From Pseudomonas citrullilanati (lineage in GTDB: Bacteria; Pseudomonadota; Gammaproteobacteria; Pseudomonadales; Pseudomonadaceae): a stretch of 64,000 nucleotides of DNA. The stretch is from NCBI RefSeq assembly GCF_030580855.1, contig NZ_JAUQOP010000021.1, positions 1 to 64,000 of the forward strand, given 5' to 3'. This document shows, piece after piece, positions 31,782 through 40,562 of the stretch; the stretch's first letter is position 1, and each line of letters begins with the position of its first letter. The translations under genes were made by a program, and so were the position numbers. Below the pieces are notes generated by a model. The model saw only the letters and a list, made by a program, of their open reading frames with translations. It made no database searches and was not told the DNA's origin.

Positions 31782-33098
31782 TCAGCGGCCGGAGGTGATG
31801 TTCAACCCTTTGAGCAGGCTCAAGGCCTGGGCCAGCTGGTAATCATCATCCTGCGGCATCGGCTTGGCCTTGGCACCGGAGCCGGTCGGTTTGTCGGCGC
31901 CGCCGTTGCCATTGCCCAGGTGGCCTTGCAGGTCGGCTTCCTTGAAGTATTCGCTGTCCTGCTCGTTGGTGATCTTGGCCTTGCGCACCTCGATGTCCGG
32001 AACGATGCCCTGGGCCTGGATGGAGCGGCCATTGGGCGTGAAGTACAGCGCGGTGGTGATTTTCAGGGCGCGATCATTGTTCAGCGGCAGGACGGTTTGC
32101 ACCGAGCCCTTGCCGAAGCTGGTGGTGCCCATGACGACACCGCGTTTCTGGTCTTGCAGGGCGCCGGCGACGATTTCCGAGGCCGAGGCGCTGCCGCCGT
32201 TGATCAGCACCACCAGCGGCACGGCCTCGCTCAGGTCGTTGCCGGTGGCCGAGAAGCGCAGCTCGGAGTTGGCGATGCGACCCTTGGTGTAGACGATCAG
32301 GCCCTTGGTGATGAAGTGATCGACCACTTCCACCGCCGATTGCAGCACGCCGCCGGGGTTGTTGCGCAGGTCCAGGACCAGGCCATTGAGTTTCTTGCCG
32401 TTGTCCTTGCGCAGCTTGGCCAGGGCCTTGGCGACTTCTTCGCCGGTCTTGACCTGGAACTGGGTGATGCGAATGTAGCCGTAGCCCGACTCCAGCAACT
32501 GGCTCTTGACGCTCTTGACCTGGATGACCGCCCGCGTAAGGGTCACGTCGAACGGCGTGCCGCCGTCGCGCACCAGGGTCAGGGTGATCTTCTGGCCGAT
32601 CTTGCCGCGCATCTTGTCCACGGCTTCGGTCATGCTCTGGCCGCGGGTCGGCTGGCCGTTGATCTTGACGATGAAGTCGCCCGCCTGGATGCCGGCCTTG
32701 GAAGCAGGCGTGTCGTCGATGGGCGAGACCACCTTGACGAAGCCGTCTTCGCTGCCGACCTCGATGCCCAGGCCGCCGAACTCGCCGCTGGTGCTTTCCT
32801 GCAACTCGGCGAAATCCTCGGGCCCCAGGTAGGCCGAGTGTGGATCCAGGTTGCTGAGCATGCCCTTGATGGCGTTCTCCAGCAGCATCTTGTCATCCAC
32901 CGGCTCGACATAGGCGGCCTTGATCCGGTCCATGACTTCGGCAAACGTGCGCAATTCGTCCAGGGGCAACGGGGCCTTGGTGGTCGCAGCCGTGGCAGCG
33001 GGTGCCGAGGGCGCCGGTTCGGCGGCGAAAGCCAGGGGCGCGCCGATCACAAGGGCGATCGTCAGGGCCAGCGAGGTGAGACGGGACAAATGCAGCAT
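31782..33098 (-). CDS. ctpA: S41-family C-terminal processing protease
   Basis: Encodes 438 aa. Signal peptide MLHLSRLTSLALTIALVIGAPLAFA. The PDZ domain is GLGIEVGSEDGFVKVVSPIDDTPASKAG. The peptidase core has the catalytic Ser in INGGSASASEIVAGAL and Lys in GTTSFGKGSVQT. A Gly/Lys-rich C-terminal region follows. The gene order after envC matches P. aeruginosa ctpA, whose product degrades peptidoglycan hydrolases (from memory). AAGGAG lies about 10 bases before the ATG. Confidence 0.92.
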   Translation of the reverse strand: MLHLSRLTSLALTIALVIGAPLAFAAEPAPSAPAATAATTKAPLPLDELRTFAEVMDRIKAAYVEPVDDKMLLENAIKGMLSNLDPHSAYLGPEDFAELQESTSGEFGGLGIEVGSEDGFVKVVSPIDDTPASKAGIQAGDFIVKINGQPTRGQSMTEAVDKMRGKIGQKITLTLVRDGGTPFDVTLTRAVIQVKSVKSQLLESGYGYIRITQFQVKTGEEVAKALAKLRKDNGKKLNGLVLDLRNNPGGVLQSAVEVVDHFITKGLIVYTKGRIANSELRFSATGNDLSEAVPLVVLINGGSASASEIVAGALQDQKRGVVMGTTSFGKGSVQTVLPLNNDRALKITTALYFTPNGRSIQAQGIVPDIEVRKAKITNEQDSEYFKEADLQGHLGNGNGGADKPTGSGAKAKPMPQDDDYQLAQALSLLKGLNITSGR

Positions 33099-33130
33099 GT
33101 CGAACGAACTCCTTAAGTGGATGGGTGCGC

Positions 33131-34423
33131 TTATCCTTGCGCACGACACCATTGGGCCGGGTCGCTGGGGCGACCCTGCTGACGAATAGCGAAATACAGC
33201 GCTGGCGTATCCTGCCCGCCGCTGTTGCCGACCGTGGAGATGGACTCGCCGGCCTTGACCACATCCCCGGCCGACTTGAGCAGCGTCTGGTTGTGGCCAT
33301 ACAGGCTCAGGTAACCGTTGCCGTGATCCAGGATCACCAGCAGGCCGGCACCGCGCAGCCAATCGGCGAACACCACGCGCCCGCCGTGCACGGCATGCAC
33401 CTGGCTGCCGGCGGAGGCGCTGATCATCACGCCGTCCCACTTGGTGCGGGTGTCGTCGCCGCGGGTTTCACCGAAGCGTGCCAGTAATCGACCATTGACC
33501 GGCCATGGAAGTTTGCCTCGCGCCGAAGCAAAAGCGCCACCGAAGGTCTCGCCGTCGCTGGAAACCAGTGCGCCGGGGCTGGACCTGGCGGTCTTGCGGG
33601 GCGCCTCGTCCGAGTCCGCCTCGGCCTGGGCTTCACGCAAGCGCTTTTTTTCGGCTTCCTGCTGGGCGATCAGCGCTTTCTGGCGCGCTTCTTCTGCCTC
33701 GCGAGCCTGGCGGGCCAGGGTTTCCTCGATGGTCTTGAGTACGTTTGCCAGCTCGGCCTGGTCCTGCTCGCGGGCCTTGAGCTTGCTGTCGCGGGCCTTC
33801 ACGTCGTCATTGAGCTTGGCCAGGGCCACCTGGCGTTCCTTGCGCACCTTCTCGAGTTCTTCGCGCTGGGTGTCGAGGCTGCTTTTCTGCACCAGCAACT
33901 GAGCTTGCTGCAGCTCGATGTCTTTTTCGACATTGGCCAGTTGACGCAGGGTTTCGTTGAAACTCTTGAGCTGTTCCAGGCGTGCCTGGCTCAGGTAGTC
34001 GTAATAAGTGAGGGTGCGGGCGAATTTCTCGGGGTTCTGCTGGTTGAGCAGCAGCTTGAGGTACTCCTGGCGGCCGTTCTGGTAGGCCGCACGGGCCTGG
34101 ATGGCGATCAGGTGTTGCTGTTCAGTGCGCGCGCCCTGGAGTTTTTTTTTCTCCCCATCGAGTCGCTGCAGCTCGGATTCGCTTTTCTTCAGCTCTTTCT
34201 GCAGGGCTTCCACTTGCTTTTCCAGCTTGCCCATCTCGGTCTCGGTGCCGCGCAGGTCCTTCTGGACGCTGGATTTCTCTTCCTGCAGCTTGCCCAGCAG
34301 TTTCTTCAGCTCGGCAATGTCCTGGCGCGTGGCTTCCAACTGCTGTTGGGTTTGCGCGCGCTCGTCGGCAAAGGCCGGTTGGAGCAGGCAGGTCAGAGCG
34401 AGGGCTATCAGGACGCGAAGCAT
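33131..34423 (-). CDS. envC: EnvC-like murein hydrolase activator
   Basis: Encodes 430 aa. A signal peptide (MLRVLIALALTCLLQPAFA) is followed by about 250 residues of coiled coil (TQQQLEATRQDIAELKKLLGKL and so on). The C-terminal LytM fold is degenerate: VHAVHGGRVVFADWLRGAG, then ALYFAIRQQ where zinc-ligand histidines should be. It should therefore activate amidases rather than cut peptidoglycan. It lies in the gpmI-envC-ctpA cluster. Confidence 0.92.
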   Translation of the reverse strand: MLRVLIALALTCLLQPAFADERAQTQQQLEATRQDIAELKKLLGKLQEEKSSVQKDLRGTETEMGKLEKQVEALQKELKKSESELQRLDGEKKKLQGARTEQQHLIAIQARAAYQNGRQEYLKLLLNQQNPEKFARTLTYYDYLSQARLEQLKSFNETLRQLANVEKDIELQQAQLLVQKSSLDTQREELEKVRKERQVALAKLNDDVKARDSKLKAREQDQAELANVLKTIEETLARQAREAEEARQKALIAQQEAEKKRLREAQAEADSDEAPRKTARSSPGALVSSDGETFGGAFASARGKLPWPVNGRLLARFGETRGDDTRTKWDGVMISASAGSQVHAVHGGRVVFADWLRGAGLLVILDHGNGYLSLYGHNQTLLKSAGDVVKAGESISTVGNSGGQDTPALYFAIRQQGRPSDPAQWCRAQG

Positions 34424-34547
34424 AGAGGCGGGTGATACCAGGGAAAGGGACGGCCTAGTATGCCCGCCCCACGCTGCAAAAAAAACGCCCATTTGGGGCT
34501 GTGTGATAACTGGAGTGGTGGAGGGCACTCATTTTCCGCCAACCCCC

Positions 34548-34640
34548 TGTGGGAGCAAAGCTTGCTCGCGATGACGCCAGCACATCCAACGAAAATGTAG
34601 ATTGTTGGATTGCTATCGCGAGCAAGCTTTGCTCCCACAG
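34548..34640. repeat. REPIN variant with AAAG insertion in both arms
   Basis: TGTGGGAGCAAAGCTTGCTC and its inverse AGCAAGCTTTGCTCCCACAG flank a loop with TCCAACGAAAATG...TTGTTGGA pairing. Confidence 0.88.
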
Positions 34641-34664
34641 GGTTTTCGGCGATTGATGGATCAA

Positions 34665-36194
34665 TCAGACCAGGATCGAAGTCCCGGTCATTTCCGCCGG
34701 TTTTTGCATGCCCAGCAGCATCAGCATGGTCGGCGCCACGTCCGCCAGGACGCCGCCTTCGCGGACCTTGAAGTCACGCTTGCCGACATAAATGAACGGC
34801 ACCGGCTCGGTGGTGTGGGCCGTGTGGGCCTGGCCGGTGGATTCGTCAGACATCTGCTCGACGTTGCCGTGGTCGGCGGTGATCAGCGCTTCGCCGCCGA
34901 CCTTTTCCAAGGCGTCGACGATGCGACCCACGCAGGTGTCCAGGCATTCGACGGCCTTGACCGCGGCGTCGAACACGCCGCTGTGGCCGACCATGTCGCC
35001 GTTGGCATAGTTGACCACGATCACGTCGTAACGCTGGTTTTCAATGGCGTCGACGATGCGGTCGGTCACTTCCGGCGCGCTCATCTCCGGTTGCAGGTCG
35101 TAGGTGGCGACCTTCGGCGATGGGATCAGGATGCGTTCTTCGCCCGGGAAGGGCTCCTCACGGCCGCCCGAGAAAAAGAACGTCACGTGGGCGTACTTTT
35201 CGGTCTCGGCGATGCGCAGCTGGGTCTTGCCATTCTTCGCCAGGTAGTCGCCGAGCACATTGTCCAGGCTGCCGGCGGCGAAGGCCGAGGGGGCCGGGAT
35301 GCTGGCGGCGTATTGGGTCAGCATGACGAAACCGGCCAGCTTGGGCTGGCGTGCGCGCTCGAACTCCTTGAAGTCGTCCTCGACGAACACCCGGGTCAGC
35401 TCGCGGGCACGGTCGGCGCGGAAGTTCATGAACACCACGGCGTCGCCGTCCTCGACCTTGACCGGCTCACCGATCGTGGTGGCCTTGACGAATTCGTCGC
35501 TTTCACCGCGCTCGTAGGCCGCTTGCAGGCCTTCCTGGGCGGTGGCGGCATGGAATTCGGCCTGGCCGTCGACGATCAGGTTGTAGGCCTGGGCGACGCG
35601 GTCCCAGCGGTTGTCGCGGTCCATGGCGTAGTAGCGCCCGACGAGGCTGGCGATACGGCCCTTGCCGAGGGCCTGGAAGGTAGCGTCCAGCAGCTCGATC
35701 GAGGAGGTGGCGCTTTTCGGCGGGGTGTCGCGCCCATCCAGGAACGCGTGCAGGTAGATCTTCTCGGCGCCACGCTTGAAGGCCAGTTCGGCCATGGCCA
35801 CCAGGTGGTCCTGGTGGCTGTGCACGCCACCGTCGGACAGCAGGCCCATGAAGTGCACGGCCTTGCCGGCGGCCACGGCTTTGTCCACCGCCGCGCAGAT
35901 GGTCGGGTTCTCGAAGAACTCGCCGTCGCGAATCGATTTGGTCACGCGGGTGAAGTCCTGGTACACCACGCGGCCGGCGCCGAGGTTCATGTGGCCGACT
36001 TCGGAGTTGCCCATCTGCCCGTCCGGCAGGCCGACATCCATGCCGCTGCCAGAGATCAGCCCGTTCGGCACGGTGGCCCACAGGCGGTCCAGCACAGGCT
36101 TGTTGGCCGAATACACGGCGTTGGATTCGTGGCTGTCACTGTGACCGAAGCCGTCGAGAATCATCAGGACCAAAGGTTTAGGCGTGGTAGTCAT
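34665..36194 (-). CDS. gpmI: 2,3-bisphosphoglycerate-independent phosphoglycerate mutase
   Basis: Encodes 509 aa. Metal-binding Asp14 is in [13 protein letters not shown]; the nucleophile Ser64 is in [15 protein letters not shown]. Later ligands are in [10 protein letters not shown] and [10 protein letters not shown]. It interconverts 3- and 2-phosphoglycerate with Mn. ATG at 36192-36194 starts the family N-terminus. It is divergent from the rhodanese gene. Confidence 0.97.
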   Translation of the reverse strand: MTTTPKPLVLMILDGFGHSDSHESNAVYSANKPVLDRLWATVPNGLISGSGMDVGLPDGQMGNSEVGHMNLGAGRVVYQDFTRVTKSIRDGEFFENPTICAAVDKAVAAGKAVHFMGLLSDGGVHSHQDHLVAMAELAFKRGAEKIYLHAFLDGRDTPPKSATSSIELLDATFQALGKGRIASLVGRYYAMDRDNRWDRVAQAYNLIVDGQAEFHAATAQEGLQAAYERGESDEFVKATTIGEPVKVEDGDAVVFMNFRADRARELTRVFVEDDFKEFERARQPKLAGFVMLTQYAASIPAPSAFAAGSLDNVLGDYLAKNGKTQLRIAETEKYAHVTFFFSGGREEPFPGEERILIPSPKVATYDLQPEMSAPEVTDRIVDAIENQRYDVIVVNYANGDMVGHSGVFDAAVKAVECLDTCVGRIVDALEKVGGEALITADHGNVEQMSDESTGQAHTAHTTEPVPFIYVGKRDFKVREGGVLADVAPTMLMLLGMQKPAEMTGTSILV

Positions 36195-36284
36195 GGAATC
36201 CACTCGTGGCGGGTTAAAAGAAGACGATGGAAAAGGGACGGGCAGTTTAAAGGTAAGTTCCGGTGCCGTCACCGCCGGGCGGGG

Positions 36285-36313
36285 TTTGGCCGGCCTTGCG
36301 TGCTGTGTATACT
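36285..36313 (+). promoter_or_regulatory. Candidate promoter of the rhodanese-grxC-secB operon
   Basis: -10 TATACT at 36308-36313 with TTTGGC/TTGGCC about 17 bases upstream, 34 bases before the rhodanese ATG. Confidence 0.45.
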
Positions 36314-36346
36314 GGCCGACATTTTAACGCCCTGGAACCTCCTTCG

Positions 36347-36760
36347 ATGGTTGCTCACCTGATTGAATTTGCCACTAACCACTACATTCTCGTCGGTATC
36401 TTCGTCGTACTGCTGGCATTGCTGATCGCCCATACGATGCAGGGCGGCGGGCGCAGCCTGAGCACTGGCGAGCTGACCGCGCTGGTCAACAAGGACGCCG
36501 GCGTGGTGGTGGATATCCGTCCGAGCAAGGAATACGCCACCGGTCACATTGTCGGCGCGGTGAACATTCCCCAGGACAAATTGAGCGCGCGTATCGGCGA
36601 GCTGGAAAAACACAAGGCCAAGACCATCATCCTGGTCGATGCCCAGGGCCAGCACGCCGGCACCCATGCCCGTGAACTGATGAAGTCCGGCTTCACCGCT
36701 GCCAAGCTCTCCGGTGGCGTTGCCAGCTGGAAAGCCGACAACCTGCCCCTGGTGAAGTGA
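36347..36760 (+). CDS. Membrane-anchored rhodanese-like protein
   Basis: Encodes 137 aa. One N-terminal membrane segment (NHYILVGIFVVLLALLIAHTM) precedes a rhodanese fold (VVVDIRPSKEYATGHIVGAVNIP). The active-site cysteine is replaced: the loop reads ILVDAQGQHAGTHA, with no Cys. So it is probably non-catalytic or a sulfur/protein-binding version. It is followed by grxC after one base and secB; order conserved in Pseudomonas. Confidence 0.88.
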   Translation: MVAHLIEFATNHYILVGIFVVLLALLIAHTMQGGGRSLSTGELTALVNKDAGVVVDIRPSKEYATGHIVGAVNIPQDKLSARIGELEKHKAKTIILVDAQGQHAGTHARELMKSGFTAAKLSGGVASWKADNLPLVK

Positions 36761-36761
36761 G

Positions 36762-37016
36762 ATGACCCACGTCGTTGTCTATTCCAGCGATTACTGCCCC
36801 TATTGCTCCAGAGCCAAGTTCCTGCTCCAGAACAAAGGGGTGGCGTTCGAAGAGATCAAGGTCGACGGCAAGCCGCAAGTGCGCGCCGAAATGACCCGCA
36901 AGGCCGGGCGTACGTCCGTCCCGCAGATCTGGATCGGCAGCACCCACGTGGGCGGTTGTGATGATCTGTTCGCCCTGGAGCGCGCCGGCAAGCTCGATGC
37001 GTTGCTCCAGGCCTGA
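36762..37016 (+). CDS. grxC: Glutaredoxin 3
   Basis: Encodes 84 aa. The dithiol active site CPYC is at residues 12-15. The glutathione-binding TSVPQIWIG and GGCDDLFALE are present. It reduces disulfides with glutathione. It is sandwiched between the rhodanese and secB genes. Confidence 0.96.
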   Translation: MTHVVVYSSDYCPYCSRAKFLLQNKGVAFEEIKVDGKPQVRAEMTRKAGRTSVPQIWIGSTHVGGCDDLFALERAGKLDALLQA

Positions 37017-37055
37017 ATTCCCTACTCAAGCACCTGAAAGTAAGAAGGATCTGCG

Positions 37056-37538
37056 ATGACTGACCAACAAAACACAGCTGCCAGCGAAGAAGAAGCCGCA
37101 CCGCAATTCTCCTTGCAGCGCATTTATGTCCGCGACCTGTCCTTTGAAGCCCCGAAAAGCCCGGCGATCTTTCGCCAGCAGTGGGAACCGAGCGTCGGCC
37201 TGGACCTGAACACCCGCCAGAAGGCCCTGGAAGACGACTTCCACGAAGTGGTGCTGACCCTGTCGGTAACCGTGAAGAACGGCGAAGAAGTGGCGTTCAT
37301 CGCCGAAGTGCAACAGGCCGGGATCTTCCTGATCAAGAACCTCGATGCCGCTTCGATGAGCCACACCCTGGGCGCGTTCTGCCCGAACATCCTGTTCCCG
37401 TACGCCCGTGAAACCCTGGACAGCCTGGTGACCCGCGGTTCCTTCCCGGCCCTGATGCTGGCGCCGGTGAACTTCGATGCCCTGTACGCGCAGGAACTGC
37501 AGCGCATGCAGCAGGAAGGCGGCGCGAGCGTTCAGTAA
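37056..37538 (+). CDS. secB: Protein-export chaperone SecB
   Basis: Encodes 160 aa. [19 protein letters not shown] is the SecB start signature and [28 protein letters not shown] the conserved C-terminal helix. It is a cytosolic tetrameric holdase feeding SecA. AAGGAT lies before the ATG. Confidence 0.97.
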   Translation: MTDQQNTAASEEEAAPQFSLQRIYVRDLSFEAPKSPAIFRQQWEPSVGLDLNTRQKALEDDFHEVVLTLSVTVKNGEEVAFIAEVQQAGIFLIKNLDAASMSHTLGAFCPNILFPYARETLDSLVTRGSFPALMLAPVNFDALYAQELQRMQQEGGASVQ

Positions 37539-37563
37539 ACGGCGCTGTCAGCCAGATACAAAA

Positions 37564-37686
37564 CCTGTGGGAGCGAGCCCTGTGGGAGCCGAGCTTGCTC
37601 GCGATGAACGATGACGCGGTTTTGCAGTTGAACCGTGTCGACCTCATCGCGAGCAAGCTCGGCTCCCACAGGCTCGCTCCCACAGG
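37564..37686. repeat. Nested REPIN with both tails duplicated
   Basis: Left side: CCTGTGGGAGCGAGC, then CCTGTGGGAGCCGAGCTTGC. Right side shows the exact mirror: inner GCTCGGCTCCCACAGG, then GCTCGCTCCCACAGG. Both arms therefore carry the same extra 14-15 bases. Confidence 0.88.
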
Positions 37687-37706
37687 TGTTTCTAGCAGGC
37701 TGAAAC

Positions 37707-38162
37707 TCAAGCGAAGCCGTTCTGCCGCCACGCCTCATAAACCGCCACCGCCACGGTGTTGGACAGGTTCAGGCTGCGGCAGCCTTCGCGCATCGGCAGG
37801 CGCAGGCGCTGGTCCGCTGGCAGGGCGTCGAGCACGTCGGCCGGCAGGCCACGGCTTTCCGGGCCGAACAGGAACGCATCGCCCGCGACGAAGCTTGCGT
37901 CATGGAAAGGCCGCGAACCCTTGGTGGTGAAGGCGAACAGCCGTGGATGCCCGAGGCTTTCCAGACAGCTGGCAAGGTCGGCATGGCGCTGCAAGGTGGC
38001 ATACTCGTGGTAGTCGAGGCCGGCGCGACGCAGACGCTTGTCGTCCATGTCGAAGCCCAGCGGTTCGATCAGATGCAGGTGGCAGCCACTGTTGGCGCAC
38101 AGCCTGATGACGTTGCCGGTATTCGGCGGAATTTCCGGTTGAAAAAGGATGACGTGAAACAT
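37707..38162 (-). CDS. trmL: tRNA (cytidine/uridine(34)-2'-O)-methyltransferase TrmL
   Basis: Encodes 151 aa. A SPOUT knot is formed by [10 protein letters not shown] and [23 protein letters not shown]. The N-terminal [16 protein letters not shown] binds tRNA. It 2'-O-methylates the wobble base of tRNA-Leu. It is convergent with secB across a nested REPIN. Confidence 0.95.
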   Translation of the reverse strand: MFHVILFQPEIPPNTGNVIRLCANSGCHLHLIEPLGFDMDDKRLRRAGLDYHEYATLQRHADLASCLESLGHPRLFAFTTKGSRPFHDASFVAGDAFLFGPESRGLPADVLDALPADQRLRLPMREGCRSLNLSNTVAVAVYEAWRQNGFA

Positions 38163-38226
38163 GCACGGCTCCGCAGATGAAGATGAGCGGCATTCTACGC
38201 CGCAAACCGATCAACGTTCGAAGCTA

Positions 38227-38601
38227 ATGCCTCGGGTGATGGGTTCCCTGGCGATTGTCGGCATGATGGTCGGGTTGATGATCGGGCGCCTGACCACGCC
38301 CGAGCCGGTCGTGCTGCAACGAATCGAGACGACCGACAGTGCCCTGGTGGCCTGGTTCGACAGGGAGCCGAAACTGCACGGCGAAGTCATCGACGGTTCG
38401 GTAGCGCTGCTGTTCGAAGCCGAAGGCCGGCCACAGAACGGCCAGCTCAAGCTCAACGGCAAGGACGTGAACTGGCGGGTGCGCTTGAGCGACAAGGGCT
38501 TGTTGCTGACGCTGGTGGCGGCGCGGCCATTGCGCGGGGCGTGGTCCGGCAGCGAGGTGGATGACCGCTGGCGGCTGGAGGTTCGTCTCCAGGAGCAATA
38601 A
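38227..38601 (+). CDS. Uncharacterised small membrane-anchored protein
   Basis: Encodes about 124 aa if it starts at ATG 38227 (MPRVMGSLAIVGMMVGLMIGRLTTPEP), an N-terminal signal anchor. The soluble part has LVAWFDREPKLHGEVIDGSVALLFEAEGRPQNGQLKLNG, beta-rich. A longer frame begins at 38161, overlapping trmL start codons, but lacks better support. Function is unknown. Three direct repeats and a terminator follow. Confidence 0.62.
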   Translation: MPRVMGSLAIVGMMVGLMIGRLTTPEPVVLQRIETTDSALVAWFDREPKLHGEVIDGSVALLFEAEGRPQNGQLKLNGKDVNWRVRLSDKGLLLTLVAARPLRGAWSGSEVDDRWRLEVRLQEQ

Positions 38602-38605
38602 AAGA

Positions 38606-38795
38606 GGGAATCCCCGGCCTGCCTGTACCAGGGTTCCCAAAACGGGAGGGCGGCCATGGGGGCCAGCCCTGGGTATAAAGAAGGGAAACCTTGACCTGCC
38701 TGTATCAAGGCCCCCAAAACGGTGGGCTCCTTGGAGCCCGTTGAAAAATGGGGATTCCCCGGCCTGCCTGTACCAAGGTCCCCGAAACTGGGTAG
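38606..38795. repeat. Three direct copies of an approximately 45-bp motif
   Basis: Copies at 38606-38651, 38683-38727 and 38751-38795 share GGGAWWCC-CCTGCCTGTA-CA-GG-CCC-AAAC. Short hairpins (GGCC...GGCC, and GGGCTCC TT GGAGCCC at 38724-38739) follow the first two. They lie in the 3' region of the small membrane protein gene and do not share a reading frame, so they are probably non-coding. Confidence 0.75.
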
Positions 38796-38863
38796 TGATT
38801 GGGTTATTGCAGGGGGCGTGCCAGGTTTAAATGGTTTGTCACAAAAAAGCTGTTAGTGAGGCG

Positions 38864-38888
38864 AAAAGCCCCGTATTGCGGGGCTTTT
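38864..38888 (+). terminator. Rho-independent terminator after the 45-bp repeats
   Basis: AAAAGCCCCG TATT GCGGGGCTTTT then a T-rich run. It ends the transcript containing the three repeats. Confidence 0.8.
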
Positions 38889-38999
38889 GCTTTTAATTGA
38901 GCTGGTTTTTTCGGGGCATGTCGATGGGGTGGGGCTTGTAGCGCATGGGCCATTGCGGTTCGTAGTGCATTGAAGCGGTGCATGGCACCCTTAAAAAGC

Positions 39000-39092
39000 A
39001 TCGCGAGCAAGCTCGCTCCCACAATGGATTTCCGGTGTTCGCGAGGCCATGAACACCACCGAACCCCGTGGGAGCGAGCTTGCTCGCGATAG
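39000..39092. repeat. REPIN
   Basis: ATCGCGAGCAAGCTCGCTCC at left and GTGGGAGCGAGCTTGCTCGC at right, loop with TTCCGGTGTTC...GAACACCACCGAA pairing. Confidence 0.88.
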
Positions 39093-39125
39093 GGCCTTCA
39101 AATTCAGCGAAGGGTTACAGGCCAA

Positions 39126-40562
39126 TCAGCCCTCATCCCCGTCATCATCATCCCCACCATCGACCTTCATCCCCAGCTCCTTGATCTTGCGGGTCAAGGT
39201 GTTGCGGCCCCAGCCCAGCAGCACGGCGGCGTCGCGGCGGCGGCCGGCGGTGTGCTTGAGGGCGGTTTCGATCATGATCCGCTCGAAACTCGGGACGGCG
39301 CTGTCCAGCAGGTTCGACTGGCCGCGGGCCAAGGCCTGGTCCGCCCATTGGCGCAAGGCCTGTTCCCAGTTGGTCACCGGGGCCGAATCCTGTGGCAGGT
39401 TCAACAGTTCCGGCGGCAGATCGCTGATGTGCACTTCGCGGCCGGAAGCCATGACCGTGATCCAGCGGCAGGTGTTTTCCAGCTGGCGCACGTTGCCGGG
39501 CCACGGCAGGTTCTTGAGGTATTCCTCGGTTTCGCCCTTGAGCAGCTTGGGCTCCACCGCCAGTTCCTGGGCCGCGCGGCTGAGGAAGTGCCGGGCCAGG
39601 GTCGGGATGTCTTCGCGACGGTCCGCCAGGCGCGGGATGTGGATGCGGATCACGTTCAGGCGGTGGAACAGGTCTTCACGGAACTTGCCGGCGTGGACCA
39701 GGGTTTCCAGGTTCTGGTGGGTCGCGGCGATGATGCGCACGTCCACCTTGACCGGCGTATGGCCGCCCACCCGGTAGAACTCGCCATCGGCCAGCACCCG
39801 CAGCAGGCGGGTCTGGGTGTCAGCCGGCATGTCGCCGATTTCGTCGAGGAACAACGTGCCGCCGTCGGCCTGTTCGAAGCGCCCGCGCCGCAGGTTGGCC
39901 GCGCCGGTGAACGCGCCTTTTTCGTGGCCGAACAGCTCGGATTCCATCAGGTCCTTGGGAATCGCCGCCATGTTGAGGGCGATGAACGGCGAGGCGGCCC
40001 GGGGGCTGTGGCGATGCAGCGCGTGGGCCACCAATTCTTTGCCCGTGCCGGATTCGCCGTTGATCAACACCGTGATGTTGGAGTGGCTCAAGCGCCCGAT
40101 GGCGCGAAACACTTCCTGCATCGCCGGTGCTTCGCCGATGATTTCCGGGGTGCGGGCCAGGGCCGGCACCTCTTCCAGGCCTTGTTGTTCCTGGGCGTGC
40201 TGGTTGGCGCGCTTGACCAGCGAGACGGCTTCATCGACGTCGAACGGCTTGGGCAGGTATTCGAAGGCGCCGCCCTGATAGGAAGCCACCGCGCTGTCCA
40301 GGTCGGAATGGGCGGTCATGATGATCACCGGCAGCCGTGGATGCTGTTCGCGGATGCGCGCCAACAGGTCCAGGCCACTGGCGCCGGGCATGCGGATGTC
40401 GGAAATGATGACATCCGGTTGCTGGCGCGCCAGGCGACTCATCACCCCGTCGGCGCTGTCGAAGCTCTGGGTGGTCATGCCTTCCTGTTGCAGGGCTTTT
40501 TCCAGGACCCAACGGATAGAACGGTCGTCATCGACGATCCACACGGTTTCACTACGGCTCAT
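39126..40562 (-). CDS. ntrC: Nitrogen regulation response regulator NtrC
   Basis: Encodes 478 aa. The receiver domain has phospho-acceptor D55 in VIISDIRMPG. The AAA+ sigma-54-activating domain has Walker A GESGTGKE, the ELFGHEKGAFTGA loop that contacts sigma-54, and Walker B DEIGDMP. A Fis-type C-terminal HTH is AAVLLGWGRNTLTRKIKELG. It activates glnA and other nitrogen genes. Its ATG overlaps the ntrB stop by four bases. Confidence 0.97.
   Translation of the reverse strand: MSRSETVWIVDDDRSIRWVLEKALQQEGMTTQSFDSADGVMSRLARQQPDVIISDIRMPGASGLDLLARIREQHPRLPVIIMTAHSDLDSAVASYQGGAFEYLPKPFDVDEAVSLVKRANQHAQEQQGLEEVPALARTPEIIGEAPAMQEVFRAIGRLSHSNITVLINGESGTGKELVAHALHRHSPRAASPFIALNMAAIPKDLMESELFGHEKGAFTGAANLRRGRFEQADGGTLFLDEIGDMPADTQTRLLRVLADGEFYRVGGHTPVKVDVRIIAATHQNLETLVHAGKFREDLFHRLNVIRIHIPRLADRREDIPTLARHFLSRAAQELAVEPKLLKGETEEYLKNLPWPGNVRQLENTCRWITVMASGREVHISDLPPELLNLPQDSAPVTNWEQALRQWADQALARGQSNLLDSAVPSFERIMIETALKHTAGRRRDAAVLLGWGRNTLTRKIKELGMKVDGGDDDDGDEG

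Noticed and set aside
38561..38830. Proline-rich frame across the three 45-bp repeats
   Set aside because: The repeats fall in different frames, so the encoded peptides do not repeat; no start signal.
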